64,000 nt of DNA from Armatimonadota bacterium (GTDB taxonomy: Bacteria > Armatimonadota > JADLDR01): contig JADLDR010000033.1 in NCBI GenBank assembly GCA_020846535.1, positions 1 through 64,000 of the forward strand, in the 5' to 3' direction. Below the pieces are notes generated by a model that saw nothing but the letters and a program-made list of their open reading frames with translations, had not been told where the DNA came from and did not search any database. How positions within the stretch are numbered: the stretch's first letter is position 1; each line of letters begins with the position of its first letter. Positions 46,379-55,409 of the stretch are shown here, one piece after another. Both the position numbers and the translations under genes were made by a program.

Positions 46379-47380
46379 TTACTGCCTGGCGGGGTCGATT
46401 CCCCAGCAGGATTTCGTGATGCGCTCCCAGCGTTTCAGCAGGGAACGGCGGTCGCCCCTGTCCCAGAGGATGACGCCTTCCTGCACGGCGCGGCCTCCGG
46501 GCGCGAGTTCCGCTATAGTCCTGGATTCGCTATGGATGCAGCGCAGGATGGGGTCGTTGTTGTTGAACAGGTGCTTGAAATTCCGCTGCCCGATTCCCAC
46601 TGATCCGGCCCTGCTGAATCCCTCGACAATGATCAGGGGATGATCGGCCTCTTCGCGAAGCTGGGCGGATGGGAAGTCCGTGTATTTGATGATCGCCCGT
46701 TCCGGCCTTGATCCGTGGCGGACAAAAATAGCCCGCCGGGGATCGGGGGACTCCTGCCGATCTTCCAGGTCGGTTGTCCGCCAGCGCCCGTCGAGTTTGG
46801 CCCAGATGCGCTCCCCGAAGATGGAGATGAACTGCGGCGCATCCACCAGATGAAAACAGGTCTGCGTGTCCAGCCCGCGCAGCGTTTCACTGGAGGTGTT
46901 ATGAAAGGCGCGGGTGATCCAGAGGCAGTTGTTCTGCGGGTCGGGGGTCAGCGTTGCGGTAAGCTCGAAGCGTTCGAGGGCAATCCGCCAGGCCATCGCC
47001 CCGTCGGCATTCAGCGACCACTTCTGCGTGATGTCGCCCTCGGAGTTCCAGTTATACCAGGCCAGCCGCTGGCCCTCGTAAACCGTTTCGGGAAGCCACA
47101 GGCTGAAGCGGTTGCCGGGAAAGTCGCGATGCTGGATGGTCAGGGTGGTGACAGGCCGGGGCCGGTGCGCTTCATAAGGCCGATCCACGGCCCGGATGGT
47201 GAAAACCGAATCCCGATAGAGCAGCGTCGGCTCCGAGCCGATAGTGCGTGGCTCTTTAGGCAGGGCCGGAAGGCTCTCAGCGCACACCGAGACAGCCGAT
47301 TTCGCCAGAAAGCCGATCCCGGCCAGAAGAAACACCCCGGCCCAGGGGATTCGCCATGAACAACCGGATTTATCCGCCAT
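46379..47380 (-). CDS. Secreted beta-rich protein, unknown function
   Basis: 333 aa. N-terminal signal peptide or anchor (WAGVFLLAGIGFLAKSAVSV). The rest alternates strands with aromatic and polar residues (VTTLTIQHRDFPGNRFSLWL, AMAWRIALERFELTATLTPD, LDTQTCFHLVDAPQF), resembling galactose-mutarotase-like or DUF-type periplasmic sandwich proteins. It ends in a helical segment (RRSLLKRWERITKSCWGID). No catalytic motif recognised. No SD of note; the upstream 200 bp (47381-47585) contain no gene. Confidence 0.6.
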   Translation of the reverse strand: MADKSGCSWRIPWAGVFLLAGIGFLAKSAVSVCAESLPALPKEPRTIGSEPTLLYRDSVFTIRAVDRPYEAHRPRPVTTLTIQHRDFPGNRFSLWLPETVYEGQRLAWYNWNSEGDITQKWSLNADGAMAWRIALERFELTATLTPDPQNNCLWITRAFHNTSSETLRGLDTQTCFHLVDAPQFISIFGERIWAKLDGRWRTTDLEDRQESPDPRRAIFVRHGSRPERAIIKYTDFPSAQLREEADHPLIIVEGFSRAGSVGIGQRNFKHLFNNNDPILRCIHSESRTIAELAPGGRAVQEGVILWDRGDRRSLLKRWERITKSCWGIDPARQ

Positions 47381-47585
47381 TGTAGGGGCCTTTCGTTAAG
47401 GTAGTTGGGCGGCTCATCGGGTCACTCCATCGATACCAGGATAAGGAATGTTCGCATGGGATCTGGAGCCGGGCCGTAAACGACCCATCCGATGGCAACC
47501 GCTGCCAAGATCTTATCTTGATGCTATGGGGCGGGCTGTCCGACAATCTCTCCCCTCCTAATAACGTTCAGCCCGGTGGCCCTGT

Positions 47586-47954
47586 TCAGGGATGGTATTT
47601 CGTCGGATCAATGCCGTAGGAATGGATCAGTATCTTATCCATCGCTTCGAGCATCCAGTCGATGGCCCCTTCGGTATCGAGCCAGAGGATGCCAGAGTGG
47701 AAAACGTAATGGATCGCCTCGCTGGCGTCACCGAAGCCTATCTGGGACGGCGGGCGTTTGGGCAGGGGTTCCTGACCCAGCAGATACACCGGAACGTAGG
47801 GATGGGCCTCCAGGGCGTTTTTGAGATGATGGTTGGATTTTCGCCCGACCCCGTGCCTCCGGAAGAGCCAGAGGGCCTGATCGTAAAGCCTGGAAGCGGC
47901 GGCATCCTGGCAGTAGCTTTTGAAGAGCTTCTCCAGGGCCGCATGATCTTCCAC
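47586..47954 (-). pseudogene. C-terminal fragment of a TPR/SEC-C-type protein
   Basis: 122 aa from a GTG. The pattern LYDQALWLFRRHG, NALEAHPYVPVYLLGQEPLP, IGFGDASEAIHYVF and a final W/D-rich stretch is the C-terminal third of proteins with tetratricopeptide and SEC-C regions ('NPYVPPYLLG ... IGFGDExEAI'). The N-terminal two-thirds are absent, and no alternative frame upstream supplies them. It may still be translated (GGAG at 8 nt) but looks like a truncated remnant. Confidence 0.55.
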
Positions 47955-48092
47955 ATCATTTTCTCCATAGCCCGCGGATTCATCATCATGGGCGAGCCTC
48001 CTGCCGGCGGTTTGGGCGCGACGCCGCGTTTTCTATGGGGCGGATTGCGTTGCATGAGGAAGCTCCTTATAAAAATCTGCTGAAGCTGCCGG

Positions 48093-49130
48093 CTACGGAT
48101 TGACCACGGCCTTCAGTCCGGCCCGGCTCTCGGCAGCCTGAAAAGCCGGTAGGATATCGTCGAGCGGGAAGCGGTGGGTGATCAGTTCTTTGGCCCGGAT
48201 GTGGCCCGATGCCAGGAGCGCCAGGGCTGCCCGGTGCTGGCGGGGGATCGCCCCGTGGCAGCCGTGCAGGTAGGCTTCCTTGTAGTGGAGCAGGTTGCTG
48301 TCCACCTCGATTTTTCGCGTTCCTTTGGGCAGCCCTCCGAAGAGGTTGACGCGGCCCCGGAAGCGGACCATCTCCATCGCCTGCTCCTGAGCCTCCGGGG
48401 ATCCGCAGGCGGTCAGGACGATATCCGCGCCCTCCCCGCCGGTTTCCTCCCGCACCCGCTCCGCCGGGTCTTCGTCCTGGCTGGAAATGACCGCATCGGC
48501 CCCGAAGCGCCGGGCCATCTCCAGCCGCCCGCGGGAACGCTGGACGATCAACACTTTGGTGGCCCCGAACGATTTTGCAAGCTGAGCCAGCATCAGGCCA
48601 ATCGGCCCGGCCCCGATAACCACAATGCTCTCGCCCGCCTGGAAGTGGGAGGTTTCCAGCCCGTTGATGCAGCAGGCTAGCGGCTCGGCGAGGGCGGCCT
48701 CGTCCCACCCCAGGGAATCGGGGATAGGGTTTACCGCGCCGTGCCGGACCGTGAGAGAGTTGATCGGCAGGTATTCGGCGAAGCCGCCGGGGAACTGGTA
48801 GCCGATGGCGTAATTGATGGGGCAACAGTTGCCGATGCCGCGCTTGCAGAACTCGCATTCCCCGCAGGCCACATCGCCCGCCGTGGCGATCCGGTCGCCG
48901 ACCTCGAATCCGGCCAAGCCTTCACCGACCTCCACCACCTCTCCGGAGACCTCGTGACCCACCACCTGCGGAAACATCACGCGCGGGCTGCCGTAATGAA
49001 AGATGCGGATATCCGAGCCGCAGATCGTGCAGGCCCGCACCCGCAGCACAAGGCCCCCCGGCTCCGCGCGAGGCGTCTCCACCTCGCGCACCGTCATCTT
49101 CTCGATCCCTTCCAGCACTGCCGCTTTCAT
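48093..49130 (-). CDS. Zinc-dependent medium-chain alcohol/polyol dehydrogenase
   Basis: 345 aa. Catalytic-zinc segment ICGSDIR and GHEVSGEVVEVG; the structural-zinc loop CGECEFCKRGIGNCC has four Cys; the Rossmann motif is VVIGAGPIGLMLAQLAKSFG. These mark a sorbitol/threonine-dehydrogenase-like enzyme. The start at 49130 (MKAAVLEG) is preferred to 49187. A ~105-bp sequence lying 47 bp upstream also precedes the HisD-family gene next door. Expected to oxidise a secondary alcohol of a sugar, polyol or related metabolite with NAD. Confidence 0.9.
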   Translation of the reverse strand: MKAAVLEGIEKMTVREVETPRAEPGGLVLRVRACTICGSDIRIFHYGSPRVMFPQVVGHEVSGEVVEVGEGLAGFEVGDRIATAGDVACGECEFCKRGIGNCCPINYAIGYQFPGGFAEYLPINSLTVRHGAVNPIPDSLGWDEAALAEPLACCINGLETSHFQAGESIVVIGAGPIGLMLAQLAKSFGATKVLIVQRSRGRLEMARRFGADAVISSQDEDPAERVREETGGEGADIVLTACGSPEAQEQAMEMVRFRGRVNLFGGLPKGTRKIEVDSNLLHYKEAYLHGCHGAIPRQHRAALALLASGHIRAKELITHRFPLDDILPAFQAAESRAGLKAVVNP

Positions 49131-49176
49131 ATCGGATCGGTTTCTCCTATTCTGCCAAATCTTCATGTGAAACATC

Positions 49177-49281
49177 GCCAGGCTCAATCCCTGCGGCTGC
49201 TCAGGCAGCGATTCCCTACCGGGTCACGTTCGCGCCTGAAGGCTCTGTCCGAGCCGACTGCGGTGCGCAATACGGGTCGCC
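49177..49281 (-). repeat. 105-bp direct repeat, copy 1
   Basis: AATCCCTGCGGCTGCTCAGG through CGCGCCTGAAGGCTCTGTCC and GAGCCGACTGCGGTGCGCAA. It is nearly identical to 50680-50786 and in the same orientation. It sits 47 bp upstream of the dehydrogenase start. Confidence 0.88.
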
Positions 49282-49345
49282 ACGAAGATACAGTGCTTGG
49301 GGATGGGCAACGGACACGGATCGGTGTTTCGCAGGAACAAACCGG

Positions 49346-50617
49346 TCAGCCCTGATCATAACGTCCTATCCTGACTCTGGCGGTGATTCCGTGTGCCAGC
49401 ATATTCTCCAGAATGCACTGCCGTTCCGTCACCTCGCCCACCTCCCGGCTGGCCTCCGGCGTCATGCGCTGATAGGTGCAGGTCTTCAGGAACTTGCCGA
49501 CCCAGACGCCCCCCGTGTAGCGCGCGGCCCGGCTGGTCGGGAGGATGTGGTTGGTGCCGATGGTTTTGTCGCCATAAGCGACCGTGGTCTCCTCTCCGAT
49601 GAACAGAGAGCCGTAGTTCGTCAGATGCTGGTGAAAGTAGCCCGGGTCTTGCACATGCAGCTCCAGGTGTTCCGGCGCATAGTCGTCGCTTAAGCGCACC
49701 GCTTCTTCCTGGCTTTCCGCCACACACACGCGGCCCTGGCCGCCCCAGGACAGGACCGCGATGTCTCGGGTCGGCAGCATACGCAACTGCTGCTCGACCT
49801 CGGCGATAGCCTTCCGGGCGAAGTCTTCGCTGAAGCAGATCAGGCAGAGACCGCTGTTGGGATCGTGTTCGGCCTGGCCCAACAGATCGCAGGCCACCAG
49901 CGCGGGATCCGCGCCTTCGTCGGCGATGACCAGGATTTCCGTGGGCCCCGCCAACAGATCGATCCCGCACCGGCCAAAGAGCTGGCGCTTCGCCTCGACG
50001 ACATACTGGTTGCCGGCACCGCAGAGGAGATCCACCGGCTGCGCCTCCCCGATCCCGAAAGCCATCATCGCCAGGGCCGGGACCCCGCCCAGGACAAAGA
50101 TGCGATCCGCCCCTGCTTTCTTGATGGCGTTGATCGTCGCGGGGTAATACCCCTGGCCCTTTACCGGCGGCGTGCAGGCCACCACCGTTCTCACGCCCGC
50201 CACTTTCGCCGGAATAATGCTCATCTGCGCCGAACCGAACATCGGATACCGGCCGCCGGGAATATAGGCACCGACCGCGTTCACCGGGATATGCCTGTGC
50301 CCCAGGATCACGCCCGGCCGGATCTCCACTTCCAGAGGTTTGAGCGTCTCGAACTGAGCGGTGGCGAAGGCCCGGACATTGGCCTGGCAGTAATCGGTAT
50401 CCTGGATGGCTTGCTCGGGCAGAGAGGCGATGGCCTGTTCGACCTGTTCATCGCTTAATTCGAAGCTGTCGGGATTCCATGCGTCGAACCGGGCGCTATA
50501 CCGGCGAATCGCCTCCATCCCGTTCTGTTCCATATCCTTGAGCATTTCGGAAACTACCTGCGCCGTATTCGCATCCTGTTCCAAAAGCCTGTGTCCGCCG
50601 TCTTTGATCAGCTTCAT
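49346..50617 (-). CDS. HisD-family dehydrogenase (HpsN-like branch)
   Basis: 423 aa of the histidinol dehydrogenase superfamily, a zinc enzyme that oxidises an alcohol through the aldehyde to the acid with NAD. Landmarks: IPGGRYPMFGSAQMSIIPAK, CGAGNQYVVEAKRQLFG, DLLAGPTEILVIAD, LGQAEHDPNSG and TIGTNHILPTSRAARYTGGV. The last segment reads ARYTGGVWVGKFLK where histidine-biosynthetic HisD has a Gly/Ser-rich ARFSSPLG type. That is typical of catabolic HisD paralogues such as dihydroxypropanesulfonate dehydrogenase. No his genes are nearby. Paired with the zinc dehydrogenase next to it. Substrate uncertain. Confidence 0.85.
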   Translation of the reverse strand: MKLIKDGGHRLLEQDANTAQVVSEMLKDMEQNGMEAIRRYSARFDAWNPDSFELSDEQVEQAIASLPEQAIQDTDYCQANVRAFATAQFETLKPLEVEIRPGVILGHRHIPVNAVGAYIPGGRYPMFGSAQMSIIPAKVAGVRTVVACTPPVKGQGYYPATINAIKKAGADRIFVLGGVPALAMMAFGIGEAQPVDLLCGAGNQYVVEAKRQLFGRCGIDLLAGPTEILVIADEGADPALVACDLLGQAEHDPNSGLCLICFSEDFARKAIAEVEQQLRMLPTRDIAVLSWGGQGRVCVAESQEEAVRLSDDYAPEHLELHVQDPGYFHQHLTNYGSLFIGEETTVAYGDKTIGTNHILPTSRAARYTGGVWVGKFLKTCTYQRMTPEASREVGEVTERQCILENMLAHGITARVRIGRYDQG

Positions 50618-50679
50618 CCATCTCTCCTTATCGATCCTGGATGGCCCCTTTGAAATGCGGCATCCCTTTGTAACACGCC

Positions 50680-50786
50680 GCCAGGGCGCAATCCCTGCGG
50701 CTGCTCAGGCAACGTTTCCCCCACCGGGTCACGTTCGCGCCTGAAGGCTCTGTCCGAGCCGACTGCGGTGCGCAATACAGGTCGCC
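50680..50786 (-). repeat. 105-bp direct repeat, copy 2
   Basis: Second copy of the sequence at 49177-49281, 63 bp upstream of the HisD-family start. The two copies differ at only a few positions. Confidence 0.88.
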
Positions 50787-51156
50787 GCATTGTGGACGCG
50801 GTCGAGCGATAGCCCGCAGGTGCAGGCCTCCCAGCACGCGCTTGTAGGAGCGGGCGAAGGAGGGGTGCGTCCGCCAGCACGGCAGACGAGTCAGCAGGAG
50901 AGACTGGCTTCGCAATGCATGCGCCGTTATTCCCTATATTGGCCTGACGCGCGGAAAATCCTTCTTGTGGGGTGCTGGCGTTCCAGCCCTATAGCAATCC
51001 AGATAAGGTTTTGGAGAGTTCGGGCATTGAAAATCTCGTCTATGTGGCATGAGACGGCAGCCCTCTATCCCGGAAAAGGAAATTCTGAGTTCGCATCGAA
51101 TTGTAACTATCCGCGCTGCTCGAATGCGCCCCTGTCTCCGGTAAAGGAGGTATCCG
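50787..51156. other. Non-coding gap with a solo family A end
   Basis: No gene is seen. At 50987-51010 the run CCCTATAGCAATCCAGATAAGG matches one inverted end of family A without a core or tag, so it may be a remnant. A SD (AAAGGAGG) precedes the next gene. Confidence 0.5.
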
Positions 51157-52296
51157 ATGCGATGCAAACCATGGCTCGCCGTGTTCGCATGCCTGCTGGG
51201 CTGCGGGCTGCCGCCTGCGCTCCGGGCCGATGAAAAGGCTGACGCCTTGCTGAAAGAGATGCAGGACACCCTCAAGGCGGCTCAGACCTTTTCGGCGAAA
51301 TCGTCCGTGAAGGTGGAAAGCAAAGAACAAAAGGTCGTTATGCAGCACGATATGACGATGCAGCTGAAGAGGCCGAACCTGTTGCGGCTGGAAGTGAAGA
51401 TGAGGAACGACGGCGATAACAGCCGGACGATGGTGTCCGATGGGAAAAACCTCTGGATGCTCATGCAGCCCGAGAACCAGTATCAGAAGATGGCTACGCC
51501 GCCCGAGGGCCGGATGCTGGACGGCTCTCTCATGATGCCGGTCGGATTTTTCGATCCCCAGACATTGACCATGTTTGGGCCGGAGAAGAAAACGCGCTTC
51601 GTCGGCTCCCAGACAGTGGACGATAAAGAGTATACGGTCATCGAAATTACCACTGAGCAGCCCACCCCCATCAAGGCCAATCTCTTTGTAGGGGCGGACA
51701 AACTGCTCCACCGGGCTGAAATGAATATCGGCCCGGACGGGAACATGAAATATGTGATCGAGTATGCCGATATCAAGATCGGAGAGGAAACTTCCGATTC
51801 CGCATTCGCCTTCAAGCCCCCGGCAGGTGCCAAGGCAGCCAAAAGCCCGGAGGATGACCTCCTGGCCGTCGGAAGGAAAGCGCCTTCCTTCAAGCTGCCT
51901 GCCCCTTCCGGCAAGACGATCACTCTGGAGAACACGCTGAAGGGCAAGAAGGCGGTGCTGGTCAATTTCTGGTTCCATGGGTGAGGGGCCTGCCGTGAGG
52001 AGTTGCCTCACCTTCAAACCCTTTACAAGCAGTACAAAGCCAAGGGATTCGATATGATCGCCATCAACTACGGCGATTCGCGCAAGGAAATTCTCGACTA
52101 TGCCCGCAAGAGCGGCTTCACCTTCAAGATGGCGATGGGCGAAAAACAAGGAAAGAACACGGTGTTCAGCCGATACGGGGTGCAGGCGTATCCTACCAAC
52201 TACCTGCTGAACGGCAAGGGCAAGATCGTCTTCCGCTCGGTCGGCTTCGATGAGGCGGGCCTCAAGGCCGCTTTGATAAAAATGGGCATCAAATAA
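51157..52296 (+). CDS. DUF2092/LolA-like + TlpA-like redoxin, candidate selenoprotein
   Basis: 379 codons if UGA at 51982-51984 is read as Sec. A signal peptide (MRCKPWLAVFACLLGCGLPP) is followed by a DUF2092/LolA-like lipid-binding domain (about 25-225; KRPNLLRLEVK, SDGKNLWMLMQPENQYQ), then a TlpA/AhpC-TSA-type thioredoxin fold (VGRKAPSFKLPAPSGKTI). The fold's active-site segment reads NFWFHG-U-GACREELPHLQ, where relatives have NFW..xCxxCREE: UGA replaces exactly the first Cys of CxxC (U276, C279). Downstream the frame stays open and well conserved (YGVQAYPTNYLLNGKGKIV). A hairpin follows the UGA. A chance nonsense mutation is the alternative. SD AAAGGAGG precedes the ATG. Confidence 0.82.
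51995..52011 (+). promoter_or_regulatory. SECIS-like hairpin
   Basis: GTGAGG / CCTCAC, a 6-bp stem with the loop AGTTG. The loop begins 16 nt after the UGA and has a G in its second position. This agrees with the bacterial SECIS pattern (apical loop 16-37 nt after UGA, G among the first two loop bases). By-eye fold only. Confidence 0.6.
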
Positions 52297-52310
52297 AGGG
52301 AGACCTGATA

Positions 52311-53447
52311 TTGGAGCAGATCAGACTCTACCGCACTCCTGAATACCAGGATTGCATGAAGATCCACCTGGGGATCTCGGAGACAAAGATCGATATCAGC
52401 CGGCTCTGGGCACCGACCTACCGGATGCGGATCGGGTCGGCGGAGGTGAAAATGGGCGGCATCGCCGGGGTCGGGACGGATGACGACTGCCGGTTGCGCG
52501 GCTATTCGCGTCTGGTGATGGAGGAATCTACCCGCTACTTCAACGAAACCGGCCACGATATCGCTGTCCTCTTCGGAATCCCCGATTTCTACCACCGCTT
52601 CGGCTACGCGCCTGCGCTCGTATCCTCGGCCATGGTCGTCAGCGTGAAGGATGCGCTTCTCTCCCTGGCCGGAACGCGCATCCCGGCCCATACGCTCCGC
52701 CCGATGGTGGAAGAGGACAGGGCAGGCATCCTTGATATCTACCATGCCGACACGGCTCATAGATCGGGATGCCTGGTGCGCTCTCCCGAAGAATGGAAGG
52801 GCTTTTCCAAGGGAACCTCCTATGAGTGCGGGTCCCGCCCTCTTGTCCTCGAAGGGGATTCAGACGGGCTGCTGGGGTACATCGTTTTCGATGAGGTCGA
52901 AAACGAGTGCCGGATCGGGGAGGTCGGCGGCAGGTCGCCGGCCATCTACCCCGCGCTGCTGAAGGCGATGGCGGAACAGGCCCAGCAAAAAGGAGCGCCC
53001 TCATTTATCCTCAGGTTGCCCCTGGATCATCCCTTCATCTTCTTCTGCCGCCGCTGCGGGGGAGAATCGAGTTCCTACTGGCATCGCAACGCCGAGGGGA
53101 TGGCGCGGCTGATCAACCTGGAATCCCTGATGACCAAGCTGACGGGCCTCTTCACCCATCGCCTGCGCGGTTTTCCGCTCCCGATTGCGCCGCTGGCATT
53201 CCGCACCGACCTGGGAACTGTAACCCTGACCTTCCGGGATGGCCAGGCCGGGGTGGGCCCGCAGGCATCCTCGTCCTTGACGGTATCGATTCCGCAGATG
53301 CGCCTGGCTCAATGGGTCATGGGCTATCGCGCGGTGGCGGATGTAATCCTTGATGAAGGTGTGGATGCGCCTGAAGAAGCTGTGCCGTTGCTGAAAGCCC
53401 TCTTCCCGCCCGGAACCCCGTGGATGCCTATGACAGACTGGTTTTAA
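52311..53447 (+). CDS. GNAT acetyltransferase, Eis-like
   Basis: 378 aa from a TTG with AAGGGAG upstream. An N-terminal GNAT domain (GGIAGVGTDDDCRLRGYSRL, then FGIPDFYHRFGYAPALVSS) is followed by a second GNAT-like domain (LRPMVEEDRAGILDIYHADT) and a C-terminal SCP2-like domain (LTLTFRDGQAGVG). This three-domain order matches Eis-type N-acetyltransferases. The usual C-terminal carboxylate is represented by DWF at the end. Substrates of Eis relatives are amines, including aminoglycosides and peptides; none is indicated here. Follows the redoxin gene by 14 bp, so probably co-transcribed. Confidence 0.82.
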   Translation: MEQIRLYRTPEYQDCMKIHLGISETKIDISRLWAPTYRMRIGSAEVKMGGIAGVGTDDDCRLRGYSRLVMEESTRYFNETGHDIAVLFGIPDFYHRFGYAPALVSSAMVVSVKDALLSLAGTRIPAHTLRPMVEEDRAGILDIYHADTAHRSGCLVRSPEEWKGFSKGTSYECGSRPLVLEGDSDGLLGYIVFDEVENECRIGEVGGRSPAIYPALLKAMAEQAQQKGAPSFILRLPLDHPFIFFCRRCGGESSSYWHRNAEGMARLINLESLMTKLTGLFTHRLRGFPLPIAPLAFRTDLGTVTLTFRDGQAGVGPQASSSLTVSIPQMRLAQWVMGYRAVADVILDEGVDAPEEAVPLLKALFPPGTPWMPMTDWF

Positions 53448-53453
53448 GGGGGA

Positions 53454-53498
53454 TTGGTCTGGATGGAGCGCACGGCAGTGCGCCCCATCCAGATGCCA
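53454..53498. repeat. Family A-like tag between inverted ends
   Basis: A palindromic tag (GAGCGCACGGCAGTGCGCCC) is flanked on both sides by short family A end sequences pointing inward (CTGGATGG and CCATCCAGAT). It looks like a tag left without a core. The rest of 53448-53711 shows no gene. Confidence 0.6.
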
Positions 53499-53711
53499 TG
53501 CGAAAGTCCTGATCAAATGCAGGAGCCGGGAGGTCGGTTGTTTTTTTCCATCCCCCGTAACCAATTGCCTGAAATCGCGTCTAATACGCTGTTAGGGTGT
53601 GTTTTTTCTCACAAAGACGAAATAGCGGCCCGGTCGCCGGGCTTCGGCCCTCAAGATTTGCCTATAAATTGCTATGATTGGTTATGGCAACCAATTTCAA
53701 GGAATTACACA

Positions 53712-55409
53712 ATGGATATACTCCCGCAAACCTCGTTAGGCGAAATCCTGGCCTCCAGAGGCTATATCACGCCGGAGCAGTTGCAGCAGGGCTTGGTGGA
53801 GCAGAAGCGCACGGGCAAGCGCATCGGGGAGACTCTGGTGAGTCTGGGGTATCTGAGGGAATCTGAGATGCTCTCCTGCCTGGCGGAGCGGATGGGGCTG
53901 CCCCTGGTGAACCTCGCCGACCGGGTCGTCGATCCGGCGGTGCTGGGGCGGGTTCCGAGCGAATTCGCGCTCAGCCATCATGTGCTGCCTCTTGCCAGCA
54001 GCGACCATACCCTCACGGTCGCCATCGCGGACCCGCTCGATCTGGACGCCCTGGACGATTTGCAGCTTCTGACCGATGGGGCGGTGGAGCCGGTCCTGGC
54101 AAGTCCTTCGGAGATCCGGCGGGCTATCGAGCAGTTCTACATGACGAAAATGATGCAGGATATCTCCGAGCAGGATGTGGAGATCCTGTCCGAGGAAGGG
54201 TACGAGATCGCGGACTTACAGCGCATGGCTCGCGAGGAACTGGTGATCCAACTGGTCAATATCACCCTCCAGCAGGCCATCCAGGACAGAGCCACCGATA
54301 TCCACATAGAGCCTTTCGAGAAAGAGCTTCGGATCCGCTACCGGATCGATGGCGTTTTGCAGGAAGTGTCCTCCCCGCCCAAGCGGTTGCACCCGGCCAT
54401 CGTTTCCCGCATTAAGATTTTGAGCGACATGAACATCGCCGAAAGGCGACTGCCGCAGGACGGACGGATGCGCCTCCGGTCGGGAGGCAGGCAGATCGAC
54501 CTGCGCGTTTCCACCATCCCGACCCTGTTCGGGGAATCGGTGGTCATGCGCCTTCTCGACCGCGCGACGGCGTTGTTGGGGCTGGAAGACCTGGGGATGC
54601 GAGCGGAATCGCTGGACCGCTTCCGCCGGCTCATCCGCATGCCGCACGGGATTATCCTGGTGACCGGCCCGACAGGAAGCGGCAAGACCACCTCTCTCAA
54701 CGCCGCCCTGATCGAAATCTACTCCCCGGAAAAGAAGATCATCACCATCGAAGACCCGGTGGAATACCAGTTGAACGGTGTCAACCAGATCCAGGTCCGC
54801 CCCAATATCGGACTGTCGTTCGCCTCGGGTCTGCGCCATATCGTGCGCCAGGACCCGGATATCATCATGGTCGGGGAGATTCGCGACTCGGAGACGGTCG
54901 ATATCGCCATCCATGCGGCCCTGACCGGCCACCTGGTCTTTTCTACCCTGCACACCAACGATGCAGCCGGGGCCATCAGCCGCCTGCTCGATATGGGGGC
55001 CGAGCCGTACCTGGTGGCCTCCTCACTGATCGGGGTGGTGGCCCAGCGACTGGTTCGTCTGAACTGCCCGCGCTGCTCCGCGCCGGTGCAGGAGCCTTTC
55101 GAAGCCCTTCAGGAGGCGGGGATCTCCCCGCTGGAGGCTGAAGGCGCGAGGCTGATGGCGGGTCAAAAGTGTGAGGAGTGCAAATACACCGGCTACCGCG
55201 GCAGAAGCGGCCTCTTCGAGATGCTGGTCATCGATGACGCGCTGCGCCAGATGGTGATGGCCCGCAAGCCTTCTCTGGAGATCCGCCAGTACGGCATCCA
55301 GCAGGGGATGTCCACACTTCTTATGGAGGGCCGGGAGCGCATCCTGACCGGCAAAACCACTCTCCAGGAAGTCCTGCGCGTCTGCCAGCGGGAGGAGTTC
55401 GATGTCTGA
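53712..55409 (+). CDS. gspE: Type II secretion/pilus ATPase GspE
   Basis: 565-aa hexameric ATPase that powers pseudopilus assembly at the inner membrane. N-terminal MshEN-type domains (LGEILASRGYITPEQLQQGL), Walker A GPTGSGKT, an Asp box (EDPVEYQLNGVNQIQ), Walker B VGEIRDSET, and a zinc site with CPRC and CEEC pairs. The ATG at 53712 is chosen; the frame runs on to 53454 through a repeat tag. First gene of the T2SS operon; overlaps gspF by 8 bp. Confidence 0.95.
   Translation: MDILPQTSLGEILASRGYITPEQLQQGLVEQKRTGKRIGETLVSLGYLRESEMLSCLAERMGLPLVNLADRVVDPAVLGRVPSEFALSHHVLPLASSDHTLTVAIADPLDLDALDDLQLLTDGAVEPVLASPSEIRRAIEQFYMTKMMQDISEQDVEILSEEGYEIADLQRMAREELVIQLVNITLQQAIQDRATDIHIEPFEKELRIRYRIDGVLQEVSSPPKRLHPAIVSRIKILSDMNIAERRLPQDGRMRLRSGGRQIDLRVSTIPTLFGESVVMRLLDRATALLGLEDLGMRAESLDRFRRLIRMPHGIILVTGPTGSGKTTSLNAALIEIYSPEKKIITIEDPVEYQLNGVNQIQVRPNIGLSFASGLRHIVRQDPDIIMVGEIRDSETVDIAIHAALTGHLVFSTLHTNDAAGAISRLLDMGAEPYLVASSLIGVVAQRLVRLNCPRCSAPVQEPFEALQEAGISPLEAEGARLMAGQKCEECKYTGYRGRSGLFEMLVIDDALRQMVMARKPSLEIRQYGIQQGMSTLLMEGRERILTGKTTLQEVLRVCQREEFDV

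Noticed and set aside
49346-50617. Histidine-biosynthetic hisD
   Set aside because: No his genes nearby and the substrate-loop sequence fits the catabolic HisD branch better.
51982-51984. UGA as a simple nonsense mutation splitting a pseudogene
   Set aside because: Possible but less likely. The codon is exactly at a redox Cys, the downstream frame is intact and conserved, and a SECIS-like hairpin is present.
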